Positions 56,900-64,000 of a DNA stretch of 64,000 bases are shown here, piece after piece. The translations under genes were made by a program, and so were the position numbers. The stretch's first letter is position 1. Each line of letters opens with the position of its first letter. Under the pieces are notes generated by a model that saw nothing but the letters and a program-made list of their open reading frames with translations, was not told the origin of the DNA and made no database searches. This DNA comes from Actinomyces viscosus (GTDB taxonomy: Bacteria; Actinomycetota; Actinomycetes; Actinomycetales; Actinomycetaceae). The DNA lies in assembly GCF_900637975.1 (NCBI RefSeq), contig NZ_LR134477.1:1054001-1118000 (forward strand). Reading direction: 5' to 3'.

Positions 56900-57834
56900 C
56901 AGGGGCGGCGTCCCAGGGCGTCGAGCGCGGCCAGGGCCGGGGTGTCAGCGATCACGCGGGAGAAGGAGACCTTCTCGCTGGCCAGGATGAGGCCGACGCC
57001 GCTCAAGGCGGCTCCGGCGCGCACCATCCGGCTGGGGTGGCAGGCCAGGGCGGTCCCCAGCAGGGCGCCGACGGCGTTGGCCCCGGTATCGCCCAGCATC
57101 GTGTCCTCCAGGAGGTCCTCGGGAAGGGCCATGAGGCTGACGCCCAGCGTTCCGGCGGCCAGCAGCCGGGTGGGCTCGCCCTCGCGGCCGGGGGCGGCCA
57201 GCAGCGGGGTGCTCACGATGGAGGCGGCCTTGAGCGCCCGGCCGGGGCGCAGGTCGAGGAGGTTGAGGAGATTCGCCCAGGAGGCGATGACGACAGCGCT
57301 CGATGCGGCGTCGAGAGCGCTCACCGCCAGGGGGCGTCGGCCGGCGCCCTCGCTGCGATGGCGGGCCAGCAGGATGCCGCCGACCAGGGCTCCCGAACCG
57401 ATGACCGCGATCTTGAGCGCCCCGGTGGTGACGCGCCCGTGGGCAAGAGCGGTCAGGTGGCCCTTGAGCCCCTTGGCTGGGGCGTCGCCGTCGTGAGCCC
57501 CCGCGTCGAGGTCGTCGACCAGGCCGGCGCAGCCTCCGGCCACCGTTGCGGCGGTAGCGGCGAGTCCTACCCGTGAGCCGCTGCGGGAGGCGGAGGAGGC
57601 CGATGCCGTACCCCGCGTGAGCCGGCCGACCTCGATCGCGGCCATGGCGGACCCGGCAGCGGCTCCCACGCCCCCGCGCAGGCTCACGGTGCGCCCGTGG
57701 AAGTTGGTGCGCTCCAGTCCCTGGGCGATGGGAGCCAGGGAGGTGGACCAGGACAGGGTGACGCCCGCAGCCTTGATCCCCACCTGCGCCAGGCGTCGGA
57801 CGCAGGTGCCTACTCGCGTGATCGTGCCAGCCAT
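56899..57834 (-). CDS. MraY/WecA-like membrane protein
   Basis: A 311-residue membrane protein. Three sugar-phosphate-transferase motifs are visible: GLVDDLDAG (DD motif), SWANLLNLLDLRPGRALK (the NxxNxxDG region) and MLGDTGANAVGALLG (GDxG/S). The C-terminal histidine motif of true MraY is not seen; instead it ends with SEKVSFSRVIADTPALAALD. It may transfer a phospho-sugar to undecaprenyl phosphate or be a non-catalytic relative. Its stop overlaps the murJ start by one base. Confidence 0.8.
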   Translation of the reverse strand: MAGTITRVGTCVRRLAQVGIKAAGVTLSWSTSLAPIAQGLERTNFHGRTVSLRGGVGAAAGSAMAAIEVGRLTRGTASASSASRSGSRVGLAATAATVAGGCAGLVDDLDAGAHDGDAPAKGLKGHLTALAHGRVTTGALKIAVIGSGALVGGILLARHRSEGAGRRPLAVSALDAASSAVVIASWANLLNLLDLRPGRALKAASIVSTPLLAAPGREGEPTRLLAAGTLGVSLMALPEDLLEDTMLGDTGANAVGALLGTALACHPSRMVRAGAALSGVGLILASEKVSFSRVIADTPALAALDALGRRP

Positions 57835-57960
57835 GGACTCAGCCTAAGGCAGAGGGGGCGTGAATCGTGACGAAGGCGCCCCACGAGCCCCACGAGGGCG
57901 CCGGACCGGCGAGCCGTCGGCGGCACGGGGGCATGCAGGTGGGTACCGGGGCTGCCAGTG

Positions 57961-58890
57961 CTACCTGGTCACTGGCGGCATGACAGCATCCGCGCCCTTG
58001 TCGAAGCCGTAGTGGCCGACGGTGCCAGCCTGGGTGGAGGCCAGGGCCAGTGGTGTGGACACCGAGGCGGCGACCTGACCGACTGAGTCGACGGTGGTGA
58101 CCTTTGCGCCCTCGGAGCGGATGACGGAGACGACATTGTCGTCGCCGTCGGCGGACCCGACAACAACGGTGGTCGCCCGTGAGGCCGTGCCGGCCAGGGC
58201 CTTGGCCCAGGCCTTGGGGTCCTGGCCCGGTGAGGCCTCGACCGTGGCGCCCTTGGCGGAGGCCGCCTGGGGGCGAGGTCCGACGACGACGATCATCTCG
58301 GCCGGGGCGGTGGGCGTGGAGTCCACGGTGAGGAAGGGGGTGCCGGAGGTGTCCACGGACAGCAGGTCCATGAGGGCACGGGAGGAGTCGTCATTGCCGG
58401 TGAGGGCCTTGGCGAGCCCCTCCCCCAGGATCCCGTTGGCGTCCTTGGAGTCGGCGCCGCCCAGGTTGCCCTGGATCTGGCCGGAGAAGGTGGAGCGGTA
58501 GTTCTCACGGGACAGGTCCACCCAGGTGGTGGTCAGGCTGACCCGGCCGGTGACGGTGGCTCCTGCGCCCTTGAGCTGGGTGGCGACGGCGTCGGCGTCC
58601 TCGGACTTGGCCTCGGGCAGGAGCACCAGGGCGACGTTCTTGGAGGCCAGGGTTCCGGGCAGGAGACTGGTGGCCGCCTGGGTGATGTAGGAGTCGCGCT
58701 CGTTGACGGCCGCCTCGGTCTGCTCCAGCTTGGTCTGGGTGGCGTTGCGGTCCTCGCGCAGGGCGGTGACCTGGTCGTTGAGAGCAGTCCCCAGTGAGTT
58801 CTGCAGCGGGCCGGCGCCCAGCACGACGCCGACGGCGAGGGCCAGGAACACGGAGATGAGCGATACCAGGTGATAGCGGAAGTCGATCAT
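57961..58890 (-). CDS. steB: SteB (annotated in databases as copper transporter MctB)
   Basis: A 309-residue protein with a single N-terminal membrane helix (HLVSLISVFLALAVGVVLGA) and a coiled coil (about residues 35-68), then a soluble extracytoplasmic domain. In Corynebacterium the homologue SteB forms a complex with SteA for daughter-cell separation, so the copper-transporter name is doubtful: a single helix and no Cys/Met metal cluster are visible. Directly follows steA. Confidence 0.85.
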   Translation of the reverse strand: MIDFRYHLVSLISVFLALAVGVVLGAGPLQNSLGTALNDQVTALREDRNATQTKLEQTEAAVNERDSYITQAATSLLPGTLASKNVALVLLPEAKSEDADAVATQLKGAGATVTGRVSLTTTWVDLSRENYRSTFSGQIQGNLGGADSKDANGILGEGLAKALTGNDDSSRALMDLLSVDTSGTPFLTVDSTPTAPAEMIVVVGPRPQAASAKGATVEASPGQDPKAWAKALAGTASRATTVVVGSADGDDNVVSVIRSEGAKVTTVDSVGQVAASVSTPLALASTQAGTVGHYGFDKGADAVMPPVTR

Positions 58891-58947
58891 GGTTGAGACC
58901 TTGGAGATGACCGTGAGAGGCGCTGCCTCTCAGATGGGCGGGAGTCG

Positions 58948-60153
58948 TTAGACGGTGGGTGTGTTCGGGGCCAGGCCCACCAGTGAGCGGAAGAAGTTGA
59001 CGATGTCGTCCCACACGGCGCCGGACAGTCCCAGGAAGGTCTGTCCGCCCGGAGTGGCCATGAGGGCGATGGCCAGTGCGAAGGTGCCCGACAGGGCCAG
59101 GAGCAGCAGCCACCATCCCGAGATGCGGGTGCGGTAGAGCTGGGAGACGCCCTTGGCGTCGATGAGACGGCCACCGACCTTGAGCCGGGTCAGGAAGGTC
59201 GAGGACATGCCGGCACGCCCTTTGTCGAGGAACTCCAGCAGGGTGGCGTGCGTGCCCAGGGCCACGATGATCTCGGCGCCGGCCTCGTCGGCCATGAGCA
59301 TGGCGATGTCCTCGCTGGTGCCGGTGGCGGCGAAGACGTGATGATCGACCCCGAGCTCCTCGACGTGCGCCAGGCCCGGGGCCCGGCCGTCGCGGTAGGC
59401 GTGAACGACGATCTCGGCGCCGCAGGTGAGCGCCTTGTCGGATACGGAGTCCATGTCGCCCACGATCATGGTCGGCTTGAATCCGGCCTCCAGGACGGCG
59501 TCGGCTCCTCCGTCAACGCCGATGATGACGGGTTTGTACTCCCGGATGTAGGGCTTGAGTGCCTGGAGGTCCTCCTTGTAGGAGTAGCCGCGCACGACGA
59601 CCAGGACGTGTTTGCCGCTCATCTGCGTGGACAGCGTGGGCATGCCGACGCCGTTGAGGAGCAGGTCCCACTCGCCGCGCATGTACTCCATGGTGTTGGC
59701 GGCGAAGGCCTCCAGCTGGACGGACAGCCCCTTCTGGGCCGCCTCCATGGCGTCGGCGACGGTCTGCTTGGTCTGGACCGAGCCCTCGGCGATGACCTGA
59801 TCCTTGCCCTCGATGCGCACGGCGCCGTCCTCGACGGCGATGCGCTGACCGTCGTGCAGGCGCATGACGTCGGGGCCCAGATCGTCCACGAGCGGGATGC
59901 CGGCGTCGAGGAGGATTCCCGGGCCGAGGTTCGGGTAGCGCCCGGAGATCGACGGGGAGGCGTTGAGGACCGCGGAGGGGCCGCACTCGACCAGTGCCTC
60001 GGCAGCCACCCGGTCGATGTCGGTGTGGTCGATGATGGCGATCTCACCGGGCTGGAGACGCTTGGTGAGCTTCTTGGTGCGTGCGTCGACGCGTACGACA
60101 CCGCTGGGTTGCTCGGAGACGGACGCAGACTTTCTGCGGAAGGGATTCCTCAC
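58948..60153 (-). CDS. steA: SteA, cell-separation protein
   Basis: A 401-residue protein with a cytoplasmic thiamin-pyrophosphokinase-like fold (ASPSISGRYPNLGPGILLDA, then VIIGVDGGADAVLEAGFKPT) and a C-terminal membrane helix (WWLLLLALSGTFALAIAL). Homologues act with SteB in the septal cell-wall hydrolase pathway. The start overlaps the recN stop (60150-60153, ATGA). Confidence 0.9.
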   Translation of the reverse strand: MRNPFRRKSASVSEQPSGVVRVDARTKKLTKRLQPGEIAIIDHTDIDRVAAEALVECGPSAVLNASPSISGRYPNLGPGILLDAGIPLVDDLGPDVMRLHDGQRIAVEDGAVRIEGKDQVIAEGSVQTKQTVADAMEAAQKGLSVQLEAFAANTMEYMRGEWDLLLNGVGMPTLSTQMSGKHVLVVVRGYSYKEDLQALKPYIREYKPVIIGVDGGADAVLEAGFKPTMIVGDMDSVSDKALTCGAEIVVHAYRDGRAPGLAHVEELGVDHHVFAATGTSEDIAMLMADEAGAEIIVALGTHATLLEFLDKGRAGMSSTFLTRLKVGGRLIDAKGVSQLYRTRISGWWLLLLALSGTFALAIALMATPGGQTFLGLSGAVWDDIVNFFRSLVGLAPNTPTV

Positions 60154-61955
60154 GGCTCGGATTGTCCCACGACTGCTTCCTGGAGAAGCTCAGCGGCGTG
60201 CCGGACCGCGGCCTGGGAGTCCTCGTGGCCCGACAGCATCCGGGCCAGCTCTCGTTCTCTCTCCTGGCCTTCGACGACGAACACCTGCGTGCGGGTATGT
60301 CCCGGCCCGGACTTTCTCACATTCTCCCGAGACTCCCCCAGGGGCTCCCAGAGCGTGGGGTCAGGTGCGGTCTCCTTGCGCACCACGAGGTGGGTGTCGG
60401 CCCAGGCCGCCACCTGGGCCAGGTGCGTGACCACGATGACCTGGTGGTGGCGCGCCAGACGCGCCAGGCGCCGGCCGATCTCCCTGGCGGCGCGGCCTCC
60501 CACACCGGCGTCGATCTCGTCGAACACGAGGGTGCGGGTGTGGGTGGAGGGGCGCGCGGAGGCGGCGGCGTCGGCGAGGACCACCTCCAGGGCCAGCATG
60601 ATGCGGGACAGCTCTCCTCCCGATGCGCCCCTGCCCAGGGGCAGGGCGGGGGCCCCGGGGTGGGAGACGAGCTCGAGGGCCACGTTCTCGGCCCCGGTGG
60701 GGCCGGGTTCATCGAGTCGGCTCAGCGCGACGACGAGCCGCGCCCCCTTCATCTCCAGGCCCTCCAGCTCGGCGGTGACGGCCTGCTCCAGGTGCTCGGC
60801 GAGCAGGCGACGCGCCCGGCTCAGCTCGTGTCCGACGTCGGCCAGCTCCTCGTCGGCGCTGGCGAGACGCTCAGCCAGCACGGTGGCGGTGTCCTGGGGG
60901 CCGTCGAGCTCGGCCAGGCGCGCGGCAGCACGCTCACCCCAGGCCAGGAGGGCGTCGACGTCGTCGAGCTGCTCCTGAGGCCCACCGATCTCCCGGCAGG
61001 CGCGAGCAAGCTCGCCGCGGCGGTCCTGGACCTGGGCGAGGCGGGCCGGGTCGGCGCTGAGGGAGGACAGGTAGTCGCCCAGCTCTGCGGCGATGTCGGC
61101 CGCGTCGATGCCCAGGCGCTGGGTGCGCGTAGCCAGCTCGGCCAGCGCGGGGTCACGGTCGGACTCGGCGACGAGGCTGCGGTGCGCGTGGGCGATCAGG
61201 GCGACGACGTCGGGCTCCTGGCCGGCGGTGGACTCCTCCCCGCTCAGTGCGGTGCGGGCCCCGGTGGCGGCCCTGCGCAGGTCCTCGGCGTGGTCGAGCC
61301 GTTCGGCCTCCGCCGTCAGGTCCCGGTCCTCGCCGCTGCGGGGGTCGATCTCCTCCAGAGCCTCCAGCCAGGTGCGCAGCTGCGCCACCTCAGCGGCCCG
61401 GGCCTGGGCCGAGGCCTGCCACTCCTGGAGCTCCTGGGCGACCTGCCGACGCGCCTGGTAGGCCTGGGAGTAGCGGCGGCACAGGGCGGCGTGGTCGGGG
61501 CCGCCCAGTGAGTCCAGGGCGGCGCGCTGGGCCGCCGCCGAACGCAGTCGCAGCTGGTCGGCCTGACCGTGGACGGAGACCAGCCGGCCTCCCACCTCGC
61601 TGAGGACGGAGGCCGGAACCGATCGTCCTCCCAGGTAGGCACGGGATCGGCCGGAGGCCGGAACCGTGCGCGAGGCCAGGAGGAGGTCGTCGTCGAGATC
61701 GGCCCCGGCCTCGATGGCGCGGGCTGCGGCGCGCGAGTCGGGGTCGACGAGGAAGGCGCCCTCGACCAGGCTGCGCGCGGCGCCCGCGCGCACGATGGTG
61801 GTCTCGGCGCGCTGGCCCAGCAGCAGCCCCAGAGAGGTCAGCACCATCGTCTTGCCGGCGCCGGTCTCTCCGGTCAGGGCGGTCAGGCCGCGGCTGAGAG
61901 GGAGGTCGGCCTCCTCGATGACACCGAGGTCCTCGATGTGCAGGGACTCGATCAC
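60150..61955 (-). CDS. recN: DNA repair protein RecN
   Basis: A 601-residue SMC-like ATPase for double-strand-break repair. Walker A is GETGAGKT (residues 29-36), a long coiled coil occupies about 160-380, and the Walker B/D-loop region is LVFDEIDAGVGGRAA. Its start overlaps the nadK stop by 4 bp. Confidence 0.93.
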   Translation of the reverse strand: MIESLHIEDLGVIEEADLPLSRGLTALTGETGAGKTMVLTSLGLLLGQRAETTIVRAGAARSLVEGAFLVDPDSRAAARAIEAGADLDDDLLLASRTVPASGRSRAYLGGRSVPASVLSEVGGRLVSVHGQADQLRLRSAAAQRAALDSLGGPDHAALCRRYSQAYQARRQVAQELQEWQASAQARAAEVAQLRTWLEALEEIDPRSGEDRDLTAEAERLDHAEDLRRAATGARTALSGEESTAGQEPDVVALIAHAHRSLVAESDRDPALAELATRTQRLGIDAADIAAELGDYLSSLSADPARLAQVQDRRGELARACREIGGPQEQLDDVDALLAWGERAAARLAELDGPQDTATVLAERLASADEELADVGHELSRARRLLAEHLEQAVTAELEGLEMKGARLVVALSRLDEPGPTGAENVALELVSHPGAPALPLGRGASGGELSRIMLALEVVLADAAASARPSTHTRTLVFDEIDAGVGGRAAREIGRRLARLARHHQVIVVTHLAQVAAWADTHLVVRKETAPDPTLWEPLGESRENVRKSGPGHTRTQVFVVEGQERERELARMLSGHEDSQAAVRHAAELLQEAVVGQSEP

Positions 61956-63016
61956 GCCGACCCTCCCGAGGAGTCCTGCGGGACCGCTGGGTCGGCCGGA
62001 TCGCCCATCGGCTCGTCCGTGGCATCGTCCTCAGCGGAGGAGCTCTCATCGGCGGAGGCGGAGGCCCGCCATCCCTCCACGGGAAGGTCGAACTTGCGCA
62101 CCAGGCGGCTGGCGAAGGGTGCCTCGTTGAAGCGGGCCAGTCGCACCGGACGATCCGCCCGGCTGACACGGATCCGGGCTCCGACGGGTACGTCCAGGCT
62201 GCGCCTGCCGTCGCACCAGATCTCGGCTCCGCCGAAGCCCGCCCGCTGGACCACGACCTCCATGCACGAGTTGGGCCCCAGCACCAGGGGACGGGTGAAC
62301 AGGGCGTGCGCGGCCACCGGAACCAGGAGGAGGGCCTCGACCTCGGGCCAGATGACGGGGCCGCCGCAGGAGAAGGCGTAGGCGGTTGAACCGGTGGGCG
62401 TGGACATGATGAGACCGTCGCAGCCGAAGGAGGAGACGGCCTGGCCGTCGACGCCGATGGCGACCTCGAGCATACGGGCACGGTCGCGCTTCTCCAGGGC
62501 CGCCTCGTTGAGGGCCCACTCGTGGGTGACCGTCCCATCCGGACAGATGACCTCGACGTTCAAGGTCGTGCGGGTCTCGACGGTGTAGCGGCCCGCGACG
62601 AGGTCGGCGACGACCTGCTCGATCCCGTCGGGGTCGGCCTCGGCCAGGAAGCCGACGTGCCCGGTATTGATGCCCACCAGGGGAATGTCGCGCTCACGGG
62701 CCGCCTCGAAGGCGCGCAGGATCGTGCCGTCGCCGCCGAGCACGAGGACAAGGTCGACGTGGTCGGTGCACTCCGGGCCTACGGGCTCGACGCCGTGGGC
62801 CCGCAGCGCCGCTGAGGCCCTGGCCACGGCGGTGGCTGTGGGGGCGGCACTGGGCCTGGGAACGGGGACCGGCTTGTCGTTGAGGTCTCGCTGCAGCAGC
62901 ATGACGCGCGAGATCCTCCGGTGGCTCGGCTCCGTTCCCGGCTGATCCGGGGCCTGGCGGCAGCAGGCCGATTCAGCGGTCTGGGCGGTGGTACCTGAAG
63001 GGCTCAGCTTGCTCAT
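61952..63016 (-). CDS. nadK: NAD kinase
   Basis: Phosphorylates NAD to NADP. The 354-residue protein has the GGDGT motif (LVLVLGGDGTILRAFE), LVGINTGHVGFLAEADP, the NE/D segment WALNEAALEKRDRA and STPTGSTAYAFSCGGP. ATG 63016 overlaps the tlyA stop. It has an unusually long N terminus (about 90 residues before the kinase core) and an acidic C-terminal tail; an internal ATG 62902 (MLLQRDLND) is possible. Confidence 0.93.
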   Translation of the reverse strand: MSKLSPSGTTAQTAESACCRQAPDQPGTEPSHRRISRVMLLQRDLNDKPVPVPRPSAAPTATAVARASAALRAHGVEPVGPECTDHVDLVLVLGGDGTILRAFEAARERDIPLVGINTGHVGFLAEADPDGIEQVVADLVAGRYTVETRTTLNVEVICPDGTVTHEWALNEAALEKRDRARMLEVAIGVDGQAVSSFGCDGLIMSTPTGSTAYAFSCGGPVIWPEVEALLLVPVAAHALFTRPLVLGPNSCMEVVVQRAGFGGAEIWCDGRRSLDVPVGARIRVSRADRPVRLARFNEAPFASRLVRKFDLPVEGWRASASADESSSAEDDATDEPMGDPADPAVPQDSSGGSA

Positions 63017-63885
63017 GGATGGGTCCTCGTTCTGCTTCGTCGGGAGCCGCCTGCGGCGGGGCCGGTGGCGACGGCGTCCTCGATCTGGGCGCGCAGGTCC
63101 GGGCCGCGCAGGTCCTCGGGACTCCCGGCGCCGGAGGCGTGCATGTTCAGGAAGTACTCGACGTTACCGGCAGGTCCGGGCAACGGGGAGGCGGTCACGG
63201 CGTCGATCCCCACCCCCAGGGCGTGGGCCCGCTCGGCCACGGTCATGACCGTCTCCACATGGAGCCCTGGGTCGCGTACCACTCCCCCGTGCCCGACTCG
63301 GTCCTTGCCCACCTCGAACTGGGGCTTGACCATGAGCAGGAGGTCGGCGTCGTCGGCCGCGGCGCGCAGCAGCGGCTCGAGTACCAGGGTCAGGGAGATG
63401 AAGGACAGGTCACCCACCACCACCTGGGGGGCGGGAGCGACAGCGGCGGGATCCAGCGTGCGGATGTTGGTACGGTCCAGGGCGGTGACGCGGGGGTCGG
63501 AGCGCAGGGACCAGGCCAGCTGGCCGTAGCCGACGTCGACGGCCACGACGTGCTCGGCGCCGCGGCGAAGGAGGACGTCGGTGAACCCTCCCGTGGAGGC
63601 ACCTGCGTCCAGGCAGCGGCGCCCCTCGATGCGAGGTGCCAGGCCGCGCTCGCCCAGCGCGTCCAGCGCACCGGCGAGCTTGCGGGCGCCGCGTGAGACG
63701 TAGTCGTCTCCCGAGGGGGTGAGGATCTCGATGGCCTGCGCCGGGTTGACCTGACGGGCGGGCTTGGTGACCACCTCACCGTCGAGGGTGACGTGTCCGT
63801 CGGTGATGAGGGTGGCGGCGTGGGTGCGAGACCGGGCCAGACCGCGGCGCACGAGCTCGGAGTCGATGCGGATGAGTCGGGCCAT
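63013..63885 (-). CDS. tlyA: TlyA-family rRNA 2'-O-methyltransferase
   Basis: A 290-residue protein with an N-terminal S4 RNA-binding domain (SELVRRGLARSRTHAATLIT) and a C-terminal FtsJ-like domain (CLDAGASTGGFTDVLLRRGA for AdoMet binding; VVVGDLSFISL). Homologues methylate 16S and 23S rRNA and determine capreomycin susceptibility in mycobacteria. It starts one base after the stop of the small ORF upstream. Confidence 0.92.
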   Translation of the reverse strand: MARLIRIDSELVRRGLARSRTHAATLITDGHVTLDGEVVTKPARQVNPAQAIEILTPSGDDYVSRGARKLAGALDALGERGLAPRIEGRRCLDAGASTGGFTDVLLRRGAEHVVAVDVGYGQLAWSLRSDPRVTALDRTNIRTLDPAAVAPAPQVVVGDLSFISLTLVLEPLLRAAADDADLLLMVKPQFEVGKDRVGHGGVVRDPGLHVETVMTVAERAHALGVGIDAVTASPLPGPAGNVEYFLNMHASGAGSPEDLRGPDLRAQIEDAVATGPAAGGSRRSRTRTHP

Positions 63886-63886
63886 A

Positions 63887-64000
63887 TCAGCCTTCCGCCT
63901 CGTGCAGGACGGAGGTGAGCTCCTCGTGGATGGCCGAGAGCGCAGCCGCCCGCTCCTCCAGGGGCATCCGACCGATCTCGGTGAGCTCGTCGGCGTGATC
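63887..64000 (-). CDS. C-terminal end of a small ORF upstream of tlyA
   Basis: The last 37 codons (DHADELTEIGRMPLEERAAA, then LSAIHEELTSVLHEAEG) of a frame that enters from the right edge. A small acidic helical protein at this place is common in actinobacteria; its function is unknown. The stop is one base from the tlyA ATG, so the two are coupled. Confidence 0.6.
   Translation of the reverse strand, partial: DHADELTEIGRMPLEERAAALSAIHEELTSVLHEAEG

Noticed and set aside
55334..57496. A 720-codon plus-strand frame across murJ and the MraY-like gene
   Set aside because: Antisense shadow; composition is Gly/Arg/Asp-rich with no domain, and the minus-strand genes are clear.
57961..58890. Copper transporter function for the MctB-like protein
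   Set aside because: One membrane helix and no visible metal-binding cluster; its place next to steA points to cell separation.

Overview
The window is a high-GC chromosomal segment from an actinobacterium, most likely an oral Actinomyces or close relative. This rests on the SUF operon led by SufR, the DUF3145 and DUF3043 proteins, the recN-steA-steB-MraY-like-MurJ-GT4-pyrG gene order, frequent GTG starts with ATGA stop/start overlaps, and three CUT1 sugar loci each with its own LacI regulator. Species is not claimed. Apart from two single-base frameshifts the coding is tight. I see no insertion sequence, prophage, CRISPR array or rRNA operon; the only RNA gene found is one tRNA-Asn.

Layout. 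1-1.4 kb: 3'-truncated aspartase gene (minus). 1.65-5.3 kb: PucR-type regulator (probable FasR), ACP, FabF and DUF3145, a compact fatty-acid cluster lacking fabD and fabH. 5.4-10.4 kb (minus): peptide deformylase, tRNA-Asn, an unknown protein, dnaG and dgt. 10.6-17.1 kb: a maltose-type locus with a degenerate GH13 protein, malE, a frameshifted malF, malG and a LacI regulator. 17.1-26.2 kb: metabolic and housekeeping genes (glycerate kinase, M20 peptidase, DUF3043, aldo/keto reductase, MFS exporter, pyrD, zinc metallopeptidase, flavodoxin, small membrane protein). 26.3-30.1 kb (minus): a polyamine locus, speD - DUF4178 - DUF350 - membrane-anchored speE, with a second DUF4178 gene driven by a near-copy of the speD promoter. 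30.3-32.9 kb: MerR regulator, VOC protein, and a TetR-DUF488 fusion with paired operators. 32.9-39.8 kb (minus): complete suf operon sufR-B-D-C-S-U-T. 40.2-51.4 kb (minus): two consecutive CUT1 transporter operons, each with a GH32-like beta-propeller enzyme and a LacI regulator; one permease gene is frameshifted. 51.5-64 kb (minus): NUDIX, pyrG, GT4, MurJ, MraY-like, steB, steA, recN, nadK, tlyA and the end of a small ORF, many overlapping by ATGA.

How the parts work together. The three sugar loci share one architecture: lipoprotein receptor, two permeases, cytoplasmic or secreted glycosidase, and LacI repressor. Palindromes overlap predicted promoters, so induction by derepression is expected. 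No ATPase gene is present, so a shared MsiK-type ATPase elsewhere is likely. The suf genes form a self-contained Fe-S assembly operon under an Fe-S-sensing regulator. The 54-60 kb block pairs cell-separation proteins SteA/SteB with a lipid-carrier glycosyl/flippase set.

Most unusual points: the duplicated leaderless promoter, leader ORF and shared C-terminal tail of the polyamine/DUF4178 locus; the TetR-DUF488 fusion with twin operators; the degenerate GH13 protein; and the two permease frameshifts, one at a GGGGGGC heptamer.
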